A stretch of DNA of 64,000 nt, taken from assembly GCF_036227605.1 (NCBI RefSeq), contig NZ_CP109487.1, forward strand, positions 9,349,001 through 9,413,000. Direction: 5' to 3'. This document shows, piece by piece, positions 1 through 8,828 of this stretch. Under the pieces are notes generated by a model that worked only from the letters and a program-made list of their open reading frames with translations, searched no databases and was not told where the DNA came from. Origin of the DNA: Streptomyces sp. NBC_01439. Lineage in GTDB: Bacteria > Actinomycetota > Actinomycetes > Streptomycetales > Streptomycetaceae. Position 1 is the stretch's first letter, and each line of letters starts with the position of its first letter. A program made the position numbers and the translations under genes.

Positions 1-1
1 T

Positions 2-355
2 GACACCCGAACCGGCATGATCGCCTACTCGCCGCTCGCGCAGGGCCTTCTGACGAGTCGCTATCTCGCCGGCGAGGTGCCCGCCGGTTCGCGGATGTCG
101 GTCGGGCACTTCCTCAAGGAAGAGGCGCTGACCGGCGCCAAGCTGGAGCAACTGCGGGGCCTGGGCGAACTGGCGGAGCGACGCGGACAGGGCCTGGCGC
201 AACTGGCGATCTCGTGGGTGCTGCGTGACCCGCGAGTGGTGTCGGTGATCATCGGCGCGAGCAGCGTGAACCAACTGGACCAGAACCTCGACGCGCTGCA
301 CGGGGGCTCGCTGTCCGAGCGCGACTTGGCGGAGATCGATGCGCTGAGCCGCTGA
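2..355 (+). CDS. aldo/keto reductase, C-terminal part (5' end outside window)
   Basis: The frame is open from the first bases of the window, so this is the 3' end of a longer gene. The visible 117 residues match the last third of NADPH-dependent aldo/keto reductases of the YghZ/voltage-gated-channel-beta type. They include the strand-7 segment IAYSPLAQGLLTSRYL, the helix LAISWVLRDP, and VIIGASSVNQLDQNLDAL, which contacts the 2'-phosphate of NADPH in this family. The catalytic Asp, Tyr, Lys and His lie upstream and cannot be checked. Substrate unknown. Confidence 0.9.
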   Translation, partial: DTRTGMIAYSPLAQGLLTSRYLAGEVPAGSRMSVGHFLKEEALTGAKLEQLRGLGELAERRGQGLAQLAISWVLRDPRVVSVIIGASSVNQLDQNLDALHGGSLSERDLAEIDALSR

Positions 356-557
356 AAGACACGGTAGGTCGACCATTCGAGATCAGTCGGGGTGAGGTCG
401 CACCCCCGCACGGAGATCGTTCCGGCTGGGTGAGCGACGGAGCTCCTCAACCGGCAGCGCCGTATTCGGTGCTCTCGAACAGCTGCTCGCTGCCCACCTC
501 GCCGTCCACGACCGGCGGGACCAGGATGCGACGCTCGAGGACCAGTGCCCTTTCGAT

Positions 558-776
558 GTGAGCCTGCCCGGACTGATCGTGGAGGCCGTGGGGGAAGAAG
601 GAATCTTGCTCCGTGAGATGGAGATCAGCCTCTACGGCGGCATTCCCGTGGGCGAGGCGGGCGAGCTGCCCGCGTGCCAACCGCGCTGGTTGGCGGACGC
701 CGGGTACGACCTCACCTACCCCGCTCGTCCGCCCGCGCGCGTCATCGTCCGGATCGTGGACGCGGAGGACCTGTGA
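558..776 (+). CDS. uncertain ORF, possible remnant of a longer protein
   Basis: A GTG-started frame of 72 residues has good GC3 bias and ends in RVIVRIVDAEDL. The same frame stays open upstream to about position 411 with protein-like sequence (FGALEQLLAAHLAVHD) but no clear start, so it may be a 5'-truncated gene. The opposite strand (878 to 447) is also open and ends in a plausible LERRILVPPVVDGEVGSEQL, so strand assignment is not secure. No family recognised. Confidence 0.25.
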   Translation: MSLPGLIVEAVGEEGILLREMEISLYGGIPVGEAGELPACQPRWLADAGYDLTYPARPPARVIVRIVDAEDL

Positions 777-1180
777 GGAAGTCGTCCGGGACCGGGCGGC
801 CACCTGACCCGGCCACCCGATGCCTGCGCACCCCGCAGAACACGCTCGGTCCCCGGGCACGCTCGGTTCTTGGGGCATGGCTTCGGCTCGGATGACGCCG
901 GATCAGCAGGCGGGGAACGGGCGAGGGAGCGCGGCCGGGCAGCGTCACCGGTCAGGCCACTTCCGATCCCCCCCCATGATGCGCGCCGCCTCCTGGGCGC
1001 GATCCTCACCTCTTGGACCGCATGAAGACCGCATCGGTGATGGTGTCCAAGACGGCGATGTGGTGGTCGGGGACACGAGGTGGTGCCTGAATGTGATGTC
1101 CCGCCACATACGCTGCCGACCTGCGGGCTTCTACGGTGTGGCCACACCAAACGTCCCCGCAGACCCCGGAAGTGGTGCAC
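777..1180. other. no supported gene
   Basis: About 400 bases between the uncertain ORF and the transporter fragment. Open frames on both strands are Arg/Pro-rich shadows without recognisable domains. Confidence 0.5.
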
Positions 1181-1267
1181 ATGACCTCCCCCGCAACAGC
1201 CGCACCGTCAGCAACCGGAATCCGCAGAATCGTCGCGGCGAGCCTCATCGGGACCACCATCGAGTGA
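1181..1267 (+). pseudogene. 5' fragment of an MHS-family (MFS) transporter, copy 1
   Basis: ATG at 1181 opens a 28-codon frame, MTSPATAAPSATGIRRIV then AASLIGTTIE, which is the typical cytoplasmic N-terminus and start of helix 1 of metabolite:H+ symporters. These continue as EWYDFF. Here the TGG of the expected Trp is replaced by TGA at the point where homology stops, so about 400 residues are missing. Nearly the same 84 bases recur at 17634-17717 with about three differences. Confidence 0.7.
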
Positions 1268-1407
1268 GCGGTCTTACTCATGCCGGGCCAGGCCTGCATC
1301 GTATGCATCGAGGTCCGTTTGGGCTCGATTCTTCACCTGGGCTGTGAATCGCCGAGCTTCCCCTGTCGGGGCCGTTGGGGGTGGGCCTTTAAGGTGGCGG
1401 ATCTTTC

Positions 1408-1582
1408 GGGGATCGCCATGTTCTGGAACTGGATCGGACGGTCACACGATGATATCGCGCAGGCCCGCGAAGACTGGATGAACGGGTCCCGATTCGGCGA
1501 GGTGAAGGGCTACGACGGCCGTCCGATTCCTTCCCCGGAACTGCCTCCCACACACCTGAAGCCTAGGGGAAGGGTCCGTTGA
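1408..1582 (+). pseudogene. pirin-family protein, C-terminal fragment
   Basis: The frame ending at 1582 carries FWNWIGRSHDDIAQAREDWM, then FGEVKGYDGRPIPSPELP and LKPRGRVR. This is the conserved C-terminus of bacterial pirin-like cupins (about 300 residues in full). Only about 55 residues remain; the metal-binding N-terminal cupin is absent and the upstream sequence is unrelated. An internal ATG at 1420 could allow a short peptide, but this reads as a truncated gene. Confidence 0.7.
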
Positions 1583-1993
1583 CCTGCTGCTTTATGCAGA
1601 TGGGGGCTGGGTGTGGCGCTCGCATCCAGCCCACTTTTCTTGGTGGAAGAGAAGCTGCCGGGCATGGCCCGACAGCCTCCGGTGCGGGTGGTCGAGTCTC
1701 ACGTGTTGCAGGCTGTAATCGGCTTCGCTCAGACGAATGCTGACCTTTTGCTGACTTTACTGACGAGTAGTTAGATTGGCTCGCGGGCCGTACTGAGTCC
1801 CGGCGTCGGCGATGGGCAGCGGGAGCTGCCGTTGCACCGCTGGCGCCCTGCGACTTCGTCGGCGGAGCAGCCAAGGGGTGCGATCCGTCGCCGGGGTGCG
1901 TGCGCGGGCACGTTCCAGCCCTTGTGGACAGGTGACAACGGCCTCGCTGGTCTGGCCCCTGACCGCGGGGAAGCCTGCGCGGGCGCGAGAGAT
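1583..1993. other. no supported gene
   Basis: About 400 bases downstream of the pirin tail and of the minus-strand gene ending at 1994. Long Arg-rich frames on both strands look like shadows. Confidence 0.5.
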
Positions 1994-2781
1994 CTACGGC
2001 TCGGGGGCGACTGGGCGTTCCAGCGGAGTGCCCTCTTTGAGGAACCGAGTGACCGCGTCCATGCGGTCGGAGAACCCGACCGGTGCGTGGTCCGCCAAGA
2101 GGTCGAGATGGTCGGCGGGCCACGCCTGGGGATTGCCCCTCAGTAGTACGAGGCGCTGGTCGAAAGCGTAGTCCGCGCGTTCGATGCGCTGCACAAGAGA
2201 CAGGGCGTGCTCCAGGCCCTGCTCGGAGCCGCCGACGGCCTGAACCAGGACCGTTCGTTTCGGCAGGTTGATGCGGGCGGTGGGGCGTACCTTGGCACCG
2301 CGGGGGAGCTCCACCGTGGGGCGCCGGTCGTAGGCGATCCGGGCATCGTCGAGGTACGCGTAGAGCTGACGTACGAGCCTGCTGTCCCGATCGGGAGCTG
2401 CGAGCCATCGCAGGCCGTCGGCGGTCAGCATGGCACTGCTGATGTCGGATACGAGCGTCGCGGCCTGGTCCAGGGGCCGACGGCCGACGATTCGCCCGTC
2501 CACCTCGCTGAGGCGGAACGCGTTTAGTGTCTCTGCCCAGGCGGTTGCTGCCCGGGTCGGTCCCCAGACATCGACTCCAGCATCGGCCAAGCGGGCCACC
2601 ATGGAGCCTCCGTCGCTGGCCAGTGCGTCGTCCCCGGACACCCGAAGCAGAACGGTGACTCCGTCCCCATCGGCGAATAGGAGCGTCCAGTAAGCGCGAC
2701 GGTTCCCGGGCGACCTGCCGGTGCGATGTGCCAGCAGCGCAAGTCCTCGGCGAGGCGCGGGTCGAGGGGAGAGGTGCTCAT
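1994..2781 (-). pseudogene. DUF1828-like protein, split by a frameshift
   Basis: The start is ATG at 2781, overlapping the upstream stop as ATGA. The first 25 residues (MSTSPLDPRLAEDLRCWHIA) lie in one frame. From about 2708 the sensible sequence shifts frame: RRAYWTLLFADGDGVTVLLR, then LADAGVDVWGPT and LNAFRLSEVDGRIV. Restoring one base in the CCCGGG at 2705-2710 gives a 262-residue protein. The order of acidic/glycine turn, LADAGV, LN-F and DGRI resembles DUF1828 proteins, but that is by pattern only. No function can be assigned. The coupled upstream gene suggests the two act together. Confidence 0.55.
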
Positions 2782-3341
2782 GGGTACTCCTCGAATCCCT
2801 CTAGCGTCGGGGCCAGCACGGGCGGCATGGGCGGAACCCAAACGTAGCCCGCGGCGACGTCCATCTTGCACTCCTGGATGAAGTCCCTCACTACGCGGTC
2901 GTACTCTTCGTCCATCGAGGTGAGGGTCGCGTCGCCGATCGGGTCCGGCGCGTGGCGGATGTCGTCGGGGGCATAGACGTCGCTGTTGCCCCGCCGCTCG
3001 CTCCACTTGTGTTTGTGCGTGCGATTGATGAAGCGCTCGCCCGTTTCACGGTCGAGGTGTGTCCCCCGAACATCGAGGCGGCGCAGGATCGTGCCGCTTC
3101 CGGGGTGGAGCAGCATCAGGCTGTACTCCCACGGTTTGTCGAGGCCTATCCGGAAGCGGAGGTCGAGGCGGCAGGAGAGATCGGTGCGGACAGGAGTGTT
3201 CGCCTCGACGTGGATAGGGGAGTACGCGCGACGCGGAGCATTCTTCCGTTTCCACCGGAACGGAAGGTGCAGCGCGCCTCCGACCTTGCCCCCGAGGATC
3301 TTGTCGGCCAGGGCATCGATCATCACGTCGTCAGGGTCCAT
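2778..3341 (-). CDS. conserved hypothetical protein (possible DUF6978-like)
   Basis: A 187-residue protein starts at ATG 3341, preceded by a GAGGGGTG ribosome site; an upstream in-frame ATG at 3374 is less well placed. It has no signal peptide or membrane segment. Recognisable stretches are CRLDLRFRIGLDKPWEYSL, LDVRGTHLDRETGERFINRT and HKHKWSERRGNSDVYAPDDI, a charged His/Lys/Trp core that resembles small proteins filed under DUF6978; that link is from memory of the pattern. Its stop overlaps the next start (ATGA), so the two genes are translationally coupled. Confidence 0.6.
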   Translation of the reverse strand: MDPDDVMIDALADKILGGKVGGALHLPFRWKRKNAPRRAYSPIHVEANTPVRTDLSCRLDLRFRIGLDKPWEYSLMLLHPGSGTILRRLDVRGTHLDRETGERFINRTHKHKWSERRGNSDVYAPDDIRHAPDPIGDATLTSMDEEYDRVVRDFIQECKMDVAAGYVWVPPMPPVLAPTLEGFEEYP

Positions 3342-3374
3342 GCACTCACCCCTCAGCATCGAGATGACGAACAT

Positions 3375-4124
3375 AGAACCAGCACCCCGGGATTGATAGG
3401 GGAACGGATCAACGTCTTACGATCTTCCTCGAGGTCTTCGGCCACACCGCGCGTGAGCTTCCACCGCTCCAGCAAGCCACCGGCGGCCTGGGCTCGGTCG
3501 ACGCAGAGGGCGGTTCCTCTGTGCATCGGCGCTGGCGGCAACTTGCCGACCGGGTTCGGAAGTCTGCGTAGTCGCCGTGACAGCCGCCGACACCAGAGAG
3601 CCGCGCCGCACGGCTCAGCAGGTTCTTCGTCTCCTGGTGGTACAGCAGCTGCACCCATGCTGACCAGGGCAAACGGCAGTTGGCATGGCTCCTTGGACGA
3701 AGCTGGTCCGGAAATGGTCCGGATCGTGGTGCGTGCGGGGAGCGATCGGGAGCGGAGAGCCCGGCGGGGTCGGGCGAGCTGGGGCCCTGCCCTCCACGAT
3801 GCCTCCGGCACGAGCGTCGACGGTGCCGCGCTGAGCCCGCGCGAGCGACGCGCGGTCCACCCTGCTCGCAGGGCGGCCCTGGCCCGGACCGTTCGCGGCG
3901 GTGCACCCACGTCGTAAGCACCGCCTGCTGCGAATCGGGTCCCGGGCAACGTCTCACGCCCAGGTCGCTCGAGCGGTTCCTGTTGACGCTTCATCCCATC
4001 GGCGTAGCGTGAATCTAGGCCCTGTCCAGTGGCAGGCGGCCTCGGGGCTCGCGGGAAGTTCCACCGTTCGACGCCGCGCCGCTGCCACAGGCGCCACGCC
4101 TTCCGAGCCAGGGCAAGAGGAGCG
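3375..4124. other. no supported gene
   Basis: About 750 bases with several overlapping open frames on both strands. None shows a recognisable family; the compositions (Arg/Pro/Ser) suggest shadows or degraded sequence. Confidence 0.45.
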
Positions 4125-4682
4125 ATGGCCATGGGCAACCTCTCTGTGGACCAGCTGCGCCAACGGGTGCGCGGCATGGTCGTCACTCCCGGAGACGAGG
4201 CTTACGACGAGGCCCGCAAGGTGTACAACGCCATGATCGACAGACGGCCGTCCGCCGTCGTGCGCTGTGTCAACGCGGGTGACGTCATGGCGGCCGTCGA
4301 CTTCGCCCGGGAGAACGGACTCGACCTGGCGGTCCGCGGCGGCGGGCACAGCGTGCCCGGCTTCGGCACCTGTGACGACGGCGTGGTCGCCGACCTGTCC
4401 GCGATGCGCGGCGTCCGCGTCGACCCCGTACGCCGGACGGCGCGCGCCGAGGGCGGTGCTACCTGGGGCGACTTCAACGAGGCCAACACCGCCTGGGTCC
4501 GCGACTACTACGAGGCCACCGCCCCGCACTCGGAGGAGGGCGGCTACGTCAACTTCATGGCCGACGACGACCAGGGCCGCATCCGTGCCAACTACAAGGG
4601 AAACTACGACCGCCTCGTCGAGGTCAAGCGCACCTACGACCCGGGGAACCTCTTCCATCTGAACCAGAACATCAGGCCTTAG
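4125..4682 (+). pseudogene. FAD-linked (berberine-bridge-like) oxidase with a large in-frame deletion
   Basis: ATG 4125 follows an AAGAGGAG ribosome site. Residues 1-120 are the start of a PCMH-type FAD-binding domain, with RPSAVVRCVNAGDVMAAVDF and the flavin-binding LAVRGGGHSVPGFGT, then EGGATWGDFNEA. The sequence then jumps to the very end of the family, the BBE segment NYKGNYDRLVEVKRTYDPGN followed by LFHLNQNIRP. Family members are about 450-480 residues; this one has 185. The missing part includes the rest of the FAD domain and the substrate domain, so it should be inactive although the frame is intact. Confidence 0.8.
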
Positions 4683-4936
4683 AGGGTGTCTCACGTGGCA
4701 GGCTTCGCGAGCCTTTGCGTTCGCCGGACTCCATGCCGGGCAGCGCGAGGTGCGTGACGAGCCGGGGTCCACGCGTGCGTCCGGATCTTGGTCCGAGCGG
4801 CCGTCGGCGGGGAGGGGCCGGGAGTTCTGGGAGTGGCCATCGGCCGGCTTGGTCGCGCTTGACGAGTTCGATGCGCCGGATGCCGCCGCGTCGCTGGTCT
4901 GAACTCCACGGGAAGGCGGTGGATCGCAGGATCTAT

Positions 4937-4958
4937 AAATTGCAGAAATCTGCAATTT
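4937..4958. promoter_or_regulatory. ArsR-type operator 1 (10-bp perfect inverted repeat)
   Basis: AAATTGCAGA-AA-TCTGCAATTT is a perfect dyad, strikingly AT-rich for this genome, about 90 bases before the first arsR start. Its core TTGCA-N6-TGCAA recurs at 8715-8730 and 10365-10380. Two of the three sites stand before ArsR genes, so autoregulation by one or both is the likely reading. Confidence 0.8.
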
Positions 4959-5048
4959 CATAGATGCTGTGATTGTTGTGTCCCTGGTAGCCGCGGGCAC
5001 AGCACCAGGCATTTGCCCCGTTCGGGGTGGTGAGAAGGGTGCGAGACC

Positions 5049-5390
5049 GTGCCGGTTCCGCTGTACCAAGCCAAGGCCGAGTTCTTCCGGATGCTCGGGC
5101 ACCCGGTGCGGATAAGGGTTCTGGAGCTGCTGCAGGACGGGTCGATGCCGGTGCGGGACCTGCTGGCCGCGATCGAGATCGAGCCCTCCGCCCTGTCCCA
5201 GCAGCTCGCGGTCCTGCGCCGCTCGGGGATCGTCACCTCGACCCGTAACGGCGCTACCGTCGTCTACGCACTGGCCGGCGGGGACGTTGCGCAGCTGATG
5301 CTGGCCGCACGGCGGATCCTGACCGAGGTCCTGAGCGGGCAGAGCGAGCTGCTCGAGGAGTTGCGCGAGTCCGAGGTCCCGGCCTCGTGA
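5049..5390 (+). CDS. ArsR-family winged-helix repressor, first of the transporter operon
   Basis: A 113-residue protein with GTG start at 5049. It opens LYQAKAEFFRMLGHPVRIRV and carries the recognition region ALSQQLAVLRRSGIVTSTRN followed by a beta-wing, the standard ArsR fold. It has no cysteine at all, so it lacks the CVC metal site of classical ArsR/SmtB sensors; its signal is unknown. It is closely similar to the protein at 8829-9164. Its stop overlaps the SulP start (GTGA), so it is translationally coupled, and operator 1 lies upstream. Confidence 0.92.
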   Translation: MPVPLYQAKAEFFRMLGHPVRIRVLELLQDGSMPVRDLLAAIEIEPSALSQQLAVLRRSGIVTSTRNGATVVYALAGGDVAQLMLAARRILTEVLSGQSELLEELRESEVPAS

Positions 5391-7120
5391 GCGTGAACAC
5401 CACCCTGACGGCCGTGCTCGGCCGGGTCCGTTCCGTCCTGCCCGCCCGGGCCGATTACGCGGTCATGGCCCGGAGTCCCCGCCGGGATCTCCTGGCCGGC
5501 CTCACGGTGGCGATCGTCGCGCTTCCCCTCGCCCTCGGGTTCGGCGTCTCCTCCGGGCTGGGCGCGGAGGCCGGGCTGGCCACCGCGGTGGTCGCGGGCG
5601 CGCTCGCCGCCTTGTTCGGCGGGTCGAACCTCCAGGTGTCCGGGCCGACCGGTGCGATGACCGTGGTGCTGGTGCCGATCGTGGCCCGGTACGGGCCCGG
5701 CGGCGTCCTGACCGTCGGGCTGATGGCCGGCTTGCTCCTGATCGGTCTCGCGCTGCTGCGGGCCGGGCAGTACATGCGGTATGTGCCGGCACCAGTGGTG
5801 GAGGGGTTCACCCTGGGGATCGCGTGCGTGATCGGCCTCCAGCAGATACCCAACGCGCTCGGCGTGGCCAAGCCGGAGGGTGAGAAGGTCCTGCTCGTGG
5901 CCTGGCGTGCGGTCACGGAGTCCGTGGCCTTCCCGAACTGGACGGCGATCGGCTTCACGACGGGTGTCGCGGCGGTGATGCTGGCAGGTGCCCGGTGGAA
6001 GCCGACGATCCCGTTCTCGATCGTCGCGGTGATCGCCGCGACCTTGATCGCGCAGCTCTTCCACCTGGACGCGGCGGCCCCGATCGGTGACCTTCCTCCG
6101 GGGCTCCCCGCACCGTCTCTGGCCTTCCTCGACACTTCCGCGTTCGGGTCGCTGCTGGCGCCGGCGGTCGCGGTCGCGGCGCTCGCCGCGCTGGAGTCGC
6201 TGCTGTCGGCGACCGTGGCGGACGGGATGACGGTGGGGCAGCAGCACGACCCGGACAAGGAGCTGTTCGGGCAGGGCGTCGCCAACCTCGCGGCGCCGCT
6301 GTTCGGCGGAGTCCCGGCCACCGCCGCCATCGCCCGCACAGCGGTCAACGTCCGCACCGGCGCCTCCTCCCGGCTGGCAGCGCTCACCCACGCCGCGGTG
6401 CTCGCGGTGATCGTGTTCGCCGCCGCCCCCTTGGTGTCGAAGATCCCTCTCGCCGCGCTGGCCGGCGTGCTGCTGGCGACGGCGATCCGCATGGTCGAGG
6501 TCGGCTCACTGCGCGCGATGGCGAAGGCGACCCGCTCGGATGCCGTCGTGCTCGTCCTGACCGCCGCGGCCACCCTGGTTCTCGACCTCGTGTACGCCGT
6601 GATTATCGGCCTCGTCGTCGCGGGAGCCCTCGCCTTGAAGGCGGTGGCGGGCCAAGCCCGGATGGAGCAGGTCGACTTCCGGCCGGACCTGCCCGGCGAG
6701 TACCGCGACGAGGAACACGCCCTGCTGGCCGAGCACATCGTGGCCTACCGCATCGACGGCCCCCTCTTCTTCGCCGGCGCCCACCGCTTCCTCCTCGAAC
6801 TCTCCGAGGTCGCCGACGTCAAGGTGGTGATCCTGCGCATGGCACGGGTGACCGCCCTGGACGCCACCGGCGCACTCGTCCTCAAAGACGCCGTCGAGAA
6901 GCTGAACCGGCGCGGCATCGCCGTCACCGCCTCCGGTATCCGGCCCGGCCAGCGACAGGCCCTGGACGCCGTTGGAGCCTTGGAGCTGCTTCGTCTGGAG
7001 GGCCGGGAGTACGCCACCACCCCCGAGGCGATCGCCGGCGCCCGCGAACACTTGGAGCAGGCTGGCCTGCTGCCCCGTACGCACCACCGACCGCACCGCA
7101 TCCGGAAGGCCGCACGATGA
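5387..7120 (+). CDS. SulP-family anion transporter with C-terminal STAS domain
   Basis: A 577-residue membrane protein with GTG start overlapping the arsR stop. Residues 30-420 hold the SulP core with about a dozen hydrophobic segments, including the signature LQVSGPTGAMTVVLVPIVA near residue 85. Residues about 447-545 form a STAS domain (VAYRIDGPLFFAGAHRFLLE, then VTALDATGALVLKD). SulP proteins move sulfate, bicarbonate or other anions. The anion cannot be read from sequence, but a carbonic anhydrase gene 3 kb away makes bicarbonate a reasonable guess. The next start overlaps its stop (ATGA). Confidence 0.93.
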   Translation: MSVNTTLTAVLGRVRSVLPARADYAVMARSPRRDLLAGLTVAIVALPLALGFGVSSGLGAEAGLATAVVAGALAALFGGSNLQVSGPTGAMTVVLVPIVARYGPGGVLTVGLMAGLLLIGLALLRAGQYMRYVPAPVVEGFTLGIACVIGLQQIPNALGVAKPEGEKVLLVAWRAVTESVAFPNWTAIGFTTGVAAVMLAGARWKPTIPFSIVAVIAATLIAQLFHLDAAAPIGDLPPGLPAPSLAFLDTSAFGSLLAPAVAVAALAALESLLSATVADGMTVGQQHDPDKELFGQGVANLAAPLFGGVPATAAIARTAVNVRTGASSRLAALTHAAVLAVIVFAAAPLVSKIPLAALAGVLLATAIRMVEVGSLRAMAKATRSDAVVLVLTAAATLVLDLVYAVIIGLVVAGALALKAVAGQARMEQVDFRPDLPGEYRDEEHALLAEHIVAYRIDGPLFFAGAHRFLLELSEVADVKVVILRMARVTALDATGALVLKDAVEKLNRRGIAVTASGIRPGQRQALDAVGALELLRLEGREYATTPEAIAGAREHLEQAGLLPRTHHRPHRIRKAAR

Positions 7121-7539
7121 CCGTCCCCGCCGACCTCCGCATGATCGAGGTCTCCGGCACCGAAGCCCTGTGGCTCCTCGAAGGCTCCACCCAAGGCCGA
7201 CTCGTCTACATCCAGCGGGAGGTGGCCGTCGTCCGCCCCGCCGCACACGTGATGGAGTACGGACGCCTCGTCGTCCGGGCCCCCGTACAGGCCGCCACGA
7301 TTCCCGGCCGGGCGCTGCTGACCTACCAGGTGGACGAGATCCGCAGCCCGGCCGGCACCGGCTGGACGGTCAGCGCCCACGGCCCCGCCGACGTCATCGC
7401 CGACCCGGACGAGGCCGCCCACTACCGGCGCACCCTGCCCGGTTGGGCGCACGGTCCGCACGACACCCTGCTGCGCCTGCACCCGCAGTCCGTCTCCGGA
7501 TTCCGTCTGGCCCGTACGGTCTCGGGGGCGGGCCGGTGA
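7117..7539 (+). CDS. pyridoxamine 5'-phosphate oxidase-like flavin-binding protein
   Basis: A 140-residue protein with ATG overlapping the SulP stop. The order LWLLEGSTQGRLVYIQREVA, VMEYGRLVVRAP, LLTYQVDEI, GWTVSAHGPADVIADPDEA and LLRLHPQSVSGFRLAR matches the short split-barrel PNPOx-like proteins common in actinomycetes. These usually bind FMN, F420 or heme; which one is not predictable here. No membrane segment. It sits in a chain of overlapping genes from arsR to an anti-sigma-like ATPase, so it is co-expressed with them. Confidence 0.82.
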   Translation: MTVPADLRMIEVSGTEALWLLEGSTQGRLVYIQREVAVVRPAAHVMEYGRLVVRAPVQAATIPGRALLTYQVDEIRSPAGTGWTVSAHGPADVIADPDEAAHYRRTLPGWAHGPHDTLLRLHPQSVSGFRLARTVSGAGR

Positions 7540-7961
7540 GTGTTCAGGTCGAGGCGATGCCCTACCGGCACGTGCTGGATGTGCCGGCCATGGGGGCCGC
7601 CGTTCGCATCGCCCGCGAGACCACCGAGCTTGTCCTCGTCGAGTGCGGGGTGGGTCTTCGTCACCCGAGTGTCGGGCCGACTCTCCTGATCCTGGCCGAA
7701 CTGGTTACTAACGCCGTCCGCCACGCCGCAGTCCTGTCCCCGATCATCACGGTCACCTACGCACACGGGCCGGGTGCATTCGCGTTCGCCGTCCGCGACC
7801 GCCACCCCTACCAGCCCGCCCTGTTCGGGGCGCTCGCCACCGCCCCGGGCAGCGGCCTGGCCATGGTGGTCGAGATGACGATGGAACTCGGCGGCACCGC
7901 CGTCGTACGGGCGGACGCGGACGGGCGCGGCAAGGCCATCTGGATCACCCTTCCCCTGTGA
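7536..7961 (+). CDS. RsbW-like ATP-binding (HATPase) regulatory protein
   Basis: A 141-residue protein with GTG start overlapping the previous stop (GTGA). It consists only of a GHKL ATPase fold: N-box LILAELVTNAVRHAAVLSP, a short D-box (FAVRDRHPY), and the G-box region PGSGLAMVVEMTMELGG. There is no dimerisation or phospho-acceptor His domain, as in Streptomyces RsbW/SpoIIAB-type anti-sigma kinases. The STAS protein just downstream is its natural candidate partner. The partner sigma factor is not evident. Confidence 0.85.
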   Translation: MSVQVEAMPYRHVLDVPAMGAAVRIARETTELVLVECGVGLRHPSVGPTLLILAELVTNAVRHAAVLSPIITVTYAHGPGAFAFAVRDRHPYQPALFGALATAPGSGLAMVVEMTMELGGTAVVRADADGRGKAIWITLPL

Positions 7962-7977
7962 AGTCGAGGAGCTGACG

Positions 7978-8388
7978 ATGACGATCGAATGGCGCTACAC
8001 CACCCGCCAGGACCTGGGCGTGCTGTCCCTGGCCGGGTATCTCGGCGCGGACGCCACCGACCGGTTCACTGGTGCCATCGGCTGGGCGATCGCGAGGGGC
8101 ACCGGCCCAGTCATCCTGGACCTGACCGGCCTGCTGGGCTGGTCGGCCGGCGGGCAGATCGCCGTCGCCCAGGCCGCCCGCCGCCTCGCCGAGAGCGGGC
8201 GCCGACTCGAGCTCGCCGCGATACCGGCGGACGGCTCCCTTGTCCCGGACGCGACCTGCCCGCCCGTCCCGGTCCACTGCGACCTCGCCGCCGCGCTGGC
8301 CGCTCACGGAGCCCACGGGACGGCCAAGCAGTGGACCACCGATGACTGGCCCACTCCGCAGTCCCCCGAGGCACCCGCCCTCACCTAG
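7978..8388 (+). CDS. STAS-domain protein (anti-sigma-factor antagonist type)
   Basis: A 136-residue protein, 16 bases after the ATPase gene, with a GAGGAG ribosome site. Residues 1-100 fit a STAS fold: WRYTTRQDLGVLSLAGYLG, a DRFTGAIGWAIARG helix and PVILDLTGLLGWSAGGQIAV, where the loop serine is the usual phosphorylation position. The C-terminal 35 residues are Pro/Thr-rich and probably disordered. Together with the preceding ATPase it suggests a partner-switching pair. Confidence 0.8.
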   Translation: MTIEWRYTTRQDLGVLSLAGYLGADATDRFTGAIGWAIARGTGPVILDLTGLLGWSAGGQIAVAQAARRLAESGRRLELAAIPADGSLVPDATCPPVPVHCDLAAALAAHGAHGTAKQWTTDDWPTPQSPEAPALT

Positions 8389-8431
8389 ACCACCACGACC
8401 ATCCACAAGAACGAAGAAGGACACCGGCACC

Positions 8432-8653
8432 ATGAGCGACATCGTCTTCAAGGACTCCAACGGCACCGTCCTGGAGGACGGGGACTCGGTCACCCTGACC
8501 AAGGACCTGAAGGTCAAGGGGACCTCCGAGACCCTCAAGCGCGGCACCCTGGTCAAGAACATCCGCCTCACCTCCCGCCCGGGCGAGGTCGAGTGCAACA
8601 CGAGGAAGGTCAAGGGCCTGGTCCTGAGGACCGAGTTCCTCAAGAAGGCCTGA
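8432..8653 (+). CDS. PhnA-domain protein (alkylphosphonate-utilisation family name)
   Basis: A 73-residue protein that is just the C-terminal PhnA/YjdM domain: GTVLEDGDSVTLTKDLKVKG, then LKRGTLVKNIRLT and CNTRKVKGLVLRTEFLKK. The N-terminal zinc ribbon of longer PhnA proteins is absent, as is usual in actinomycetes. The family name is historical; a role in phosphonate use is not established. It is the last gene of the plus-strand series before the second operator. Confidence 0.9.
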   Translation: MSDIVFKDSNGTVLEDGDSVTLTKDLKVKGTSETLKRGTLVKNIRLTSRPGEVECNTRKVKGLVLRTEFLKKA

Positions 8654-8714
8654 CCGGCGAAGGCCCTACTGCGGGAAGGCGAACGACACGAAGGTGCCCC
8701 GCCGGGTCCGCGAG

Positions 8715-8730
8715 TTGCAAGGATCTGCAA
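8715..8730. promoter_or_regulatory. ArsR-type operator 2
   Basis: TTGCA-AGGATC-TGCAA has the same 5-6-5 format as operators 1 and 3. It lies about 100 bases before the second arsR start and just after the PhnA gene, so it most likely controls arsR2. Confidence 0.72.
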
Positions 8731-8828
8731 TTGTGGAGGTCGCAAGGTGTGAAGAGGGGCGAACCGACGCCCCCGCTAGGAAACGGTTCCGGGTGGATGA
8801 GATGGGCAGTCACGACAGAGGTACCCAG

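Noticed and set aside
2952..3917. A 320-codon plus frame
   Set aside because: Antisense to the coupled minus gene for its first third and low-complexity afterwards.
5264..6738. Long minus-strand frames over the SulP gene
   Set aside because: Antisense shadows of a clearly coding plus frame with family motifs.
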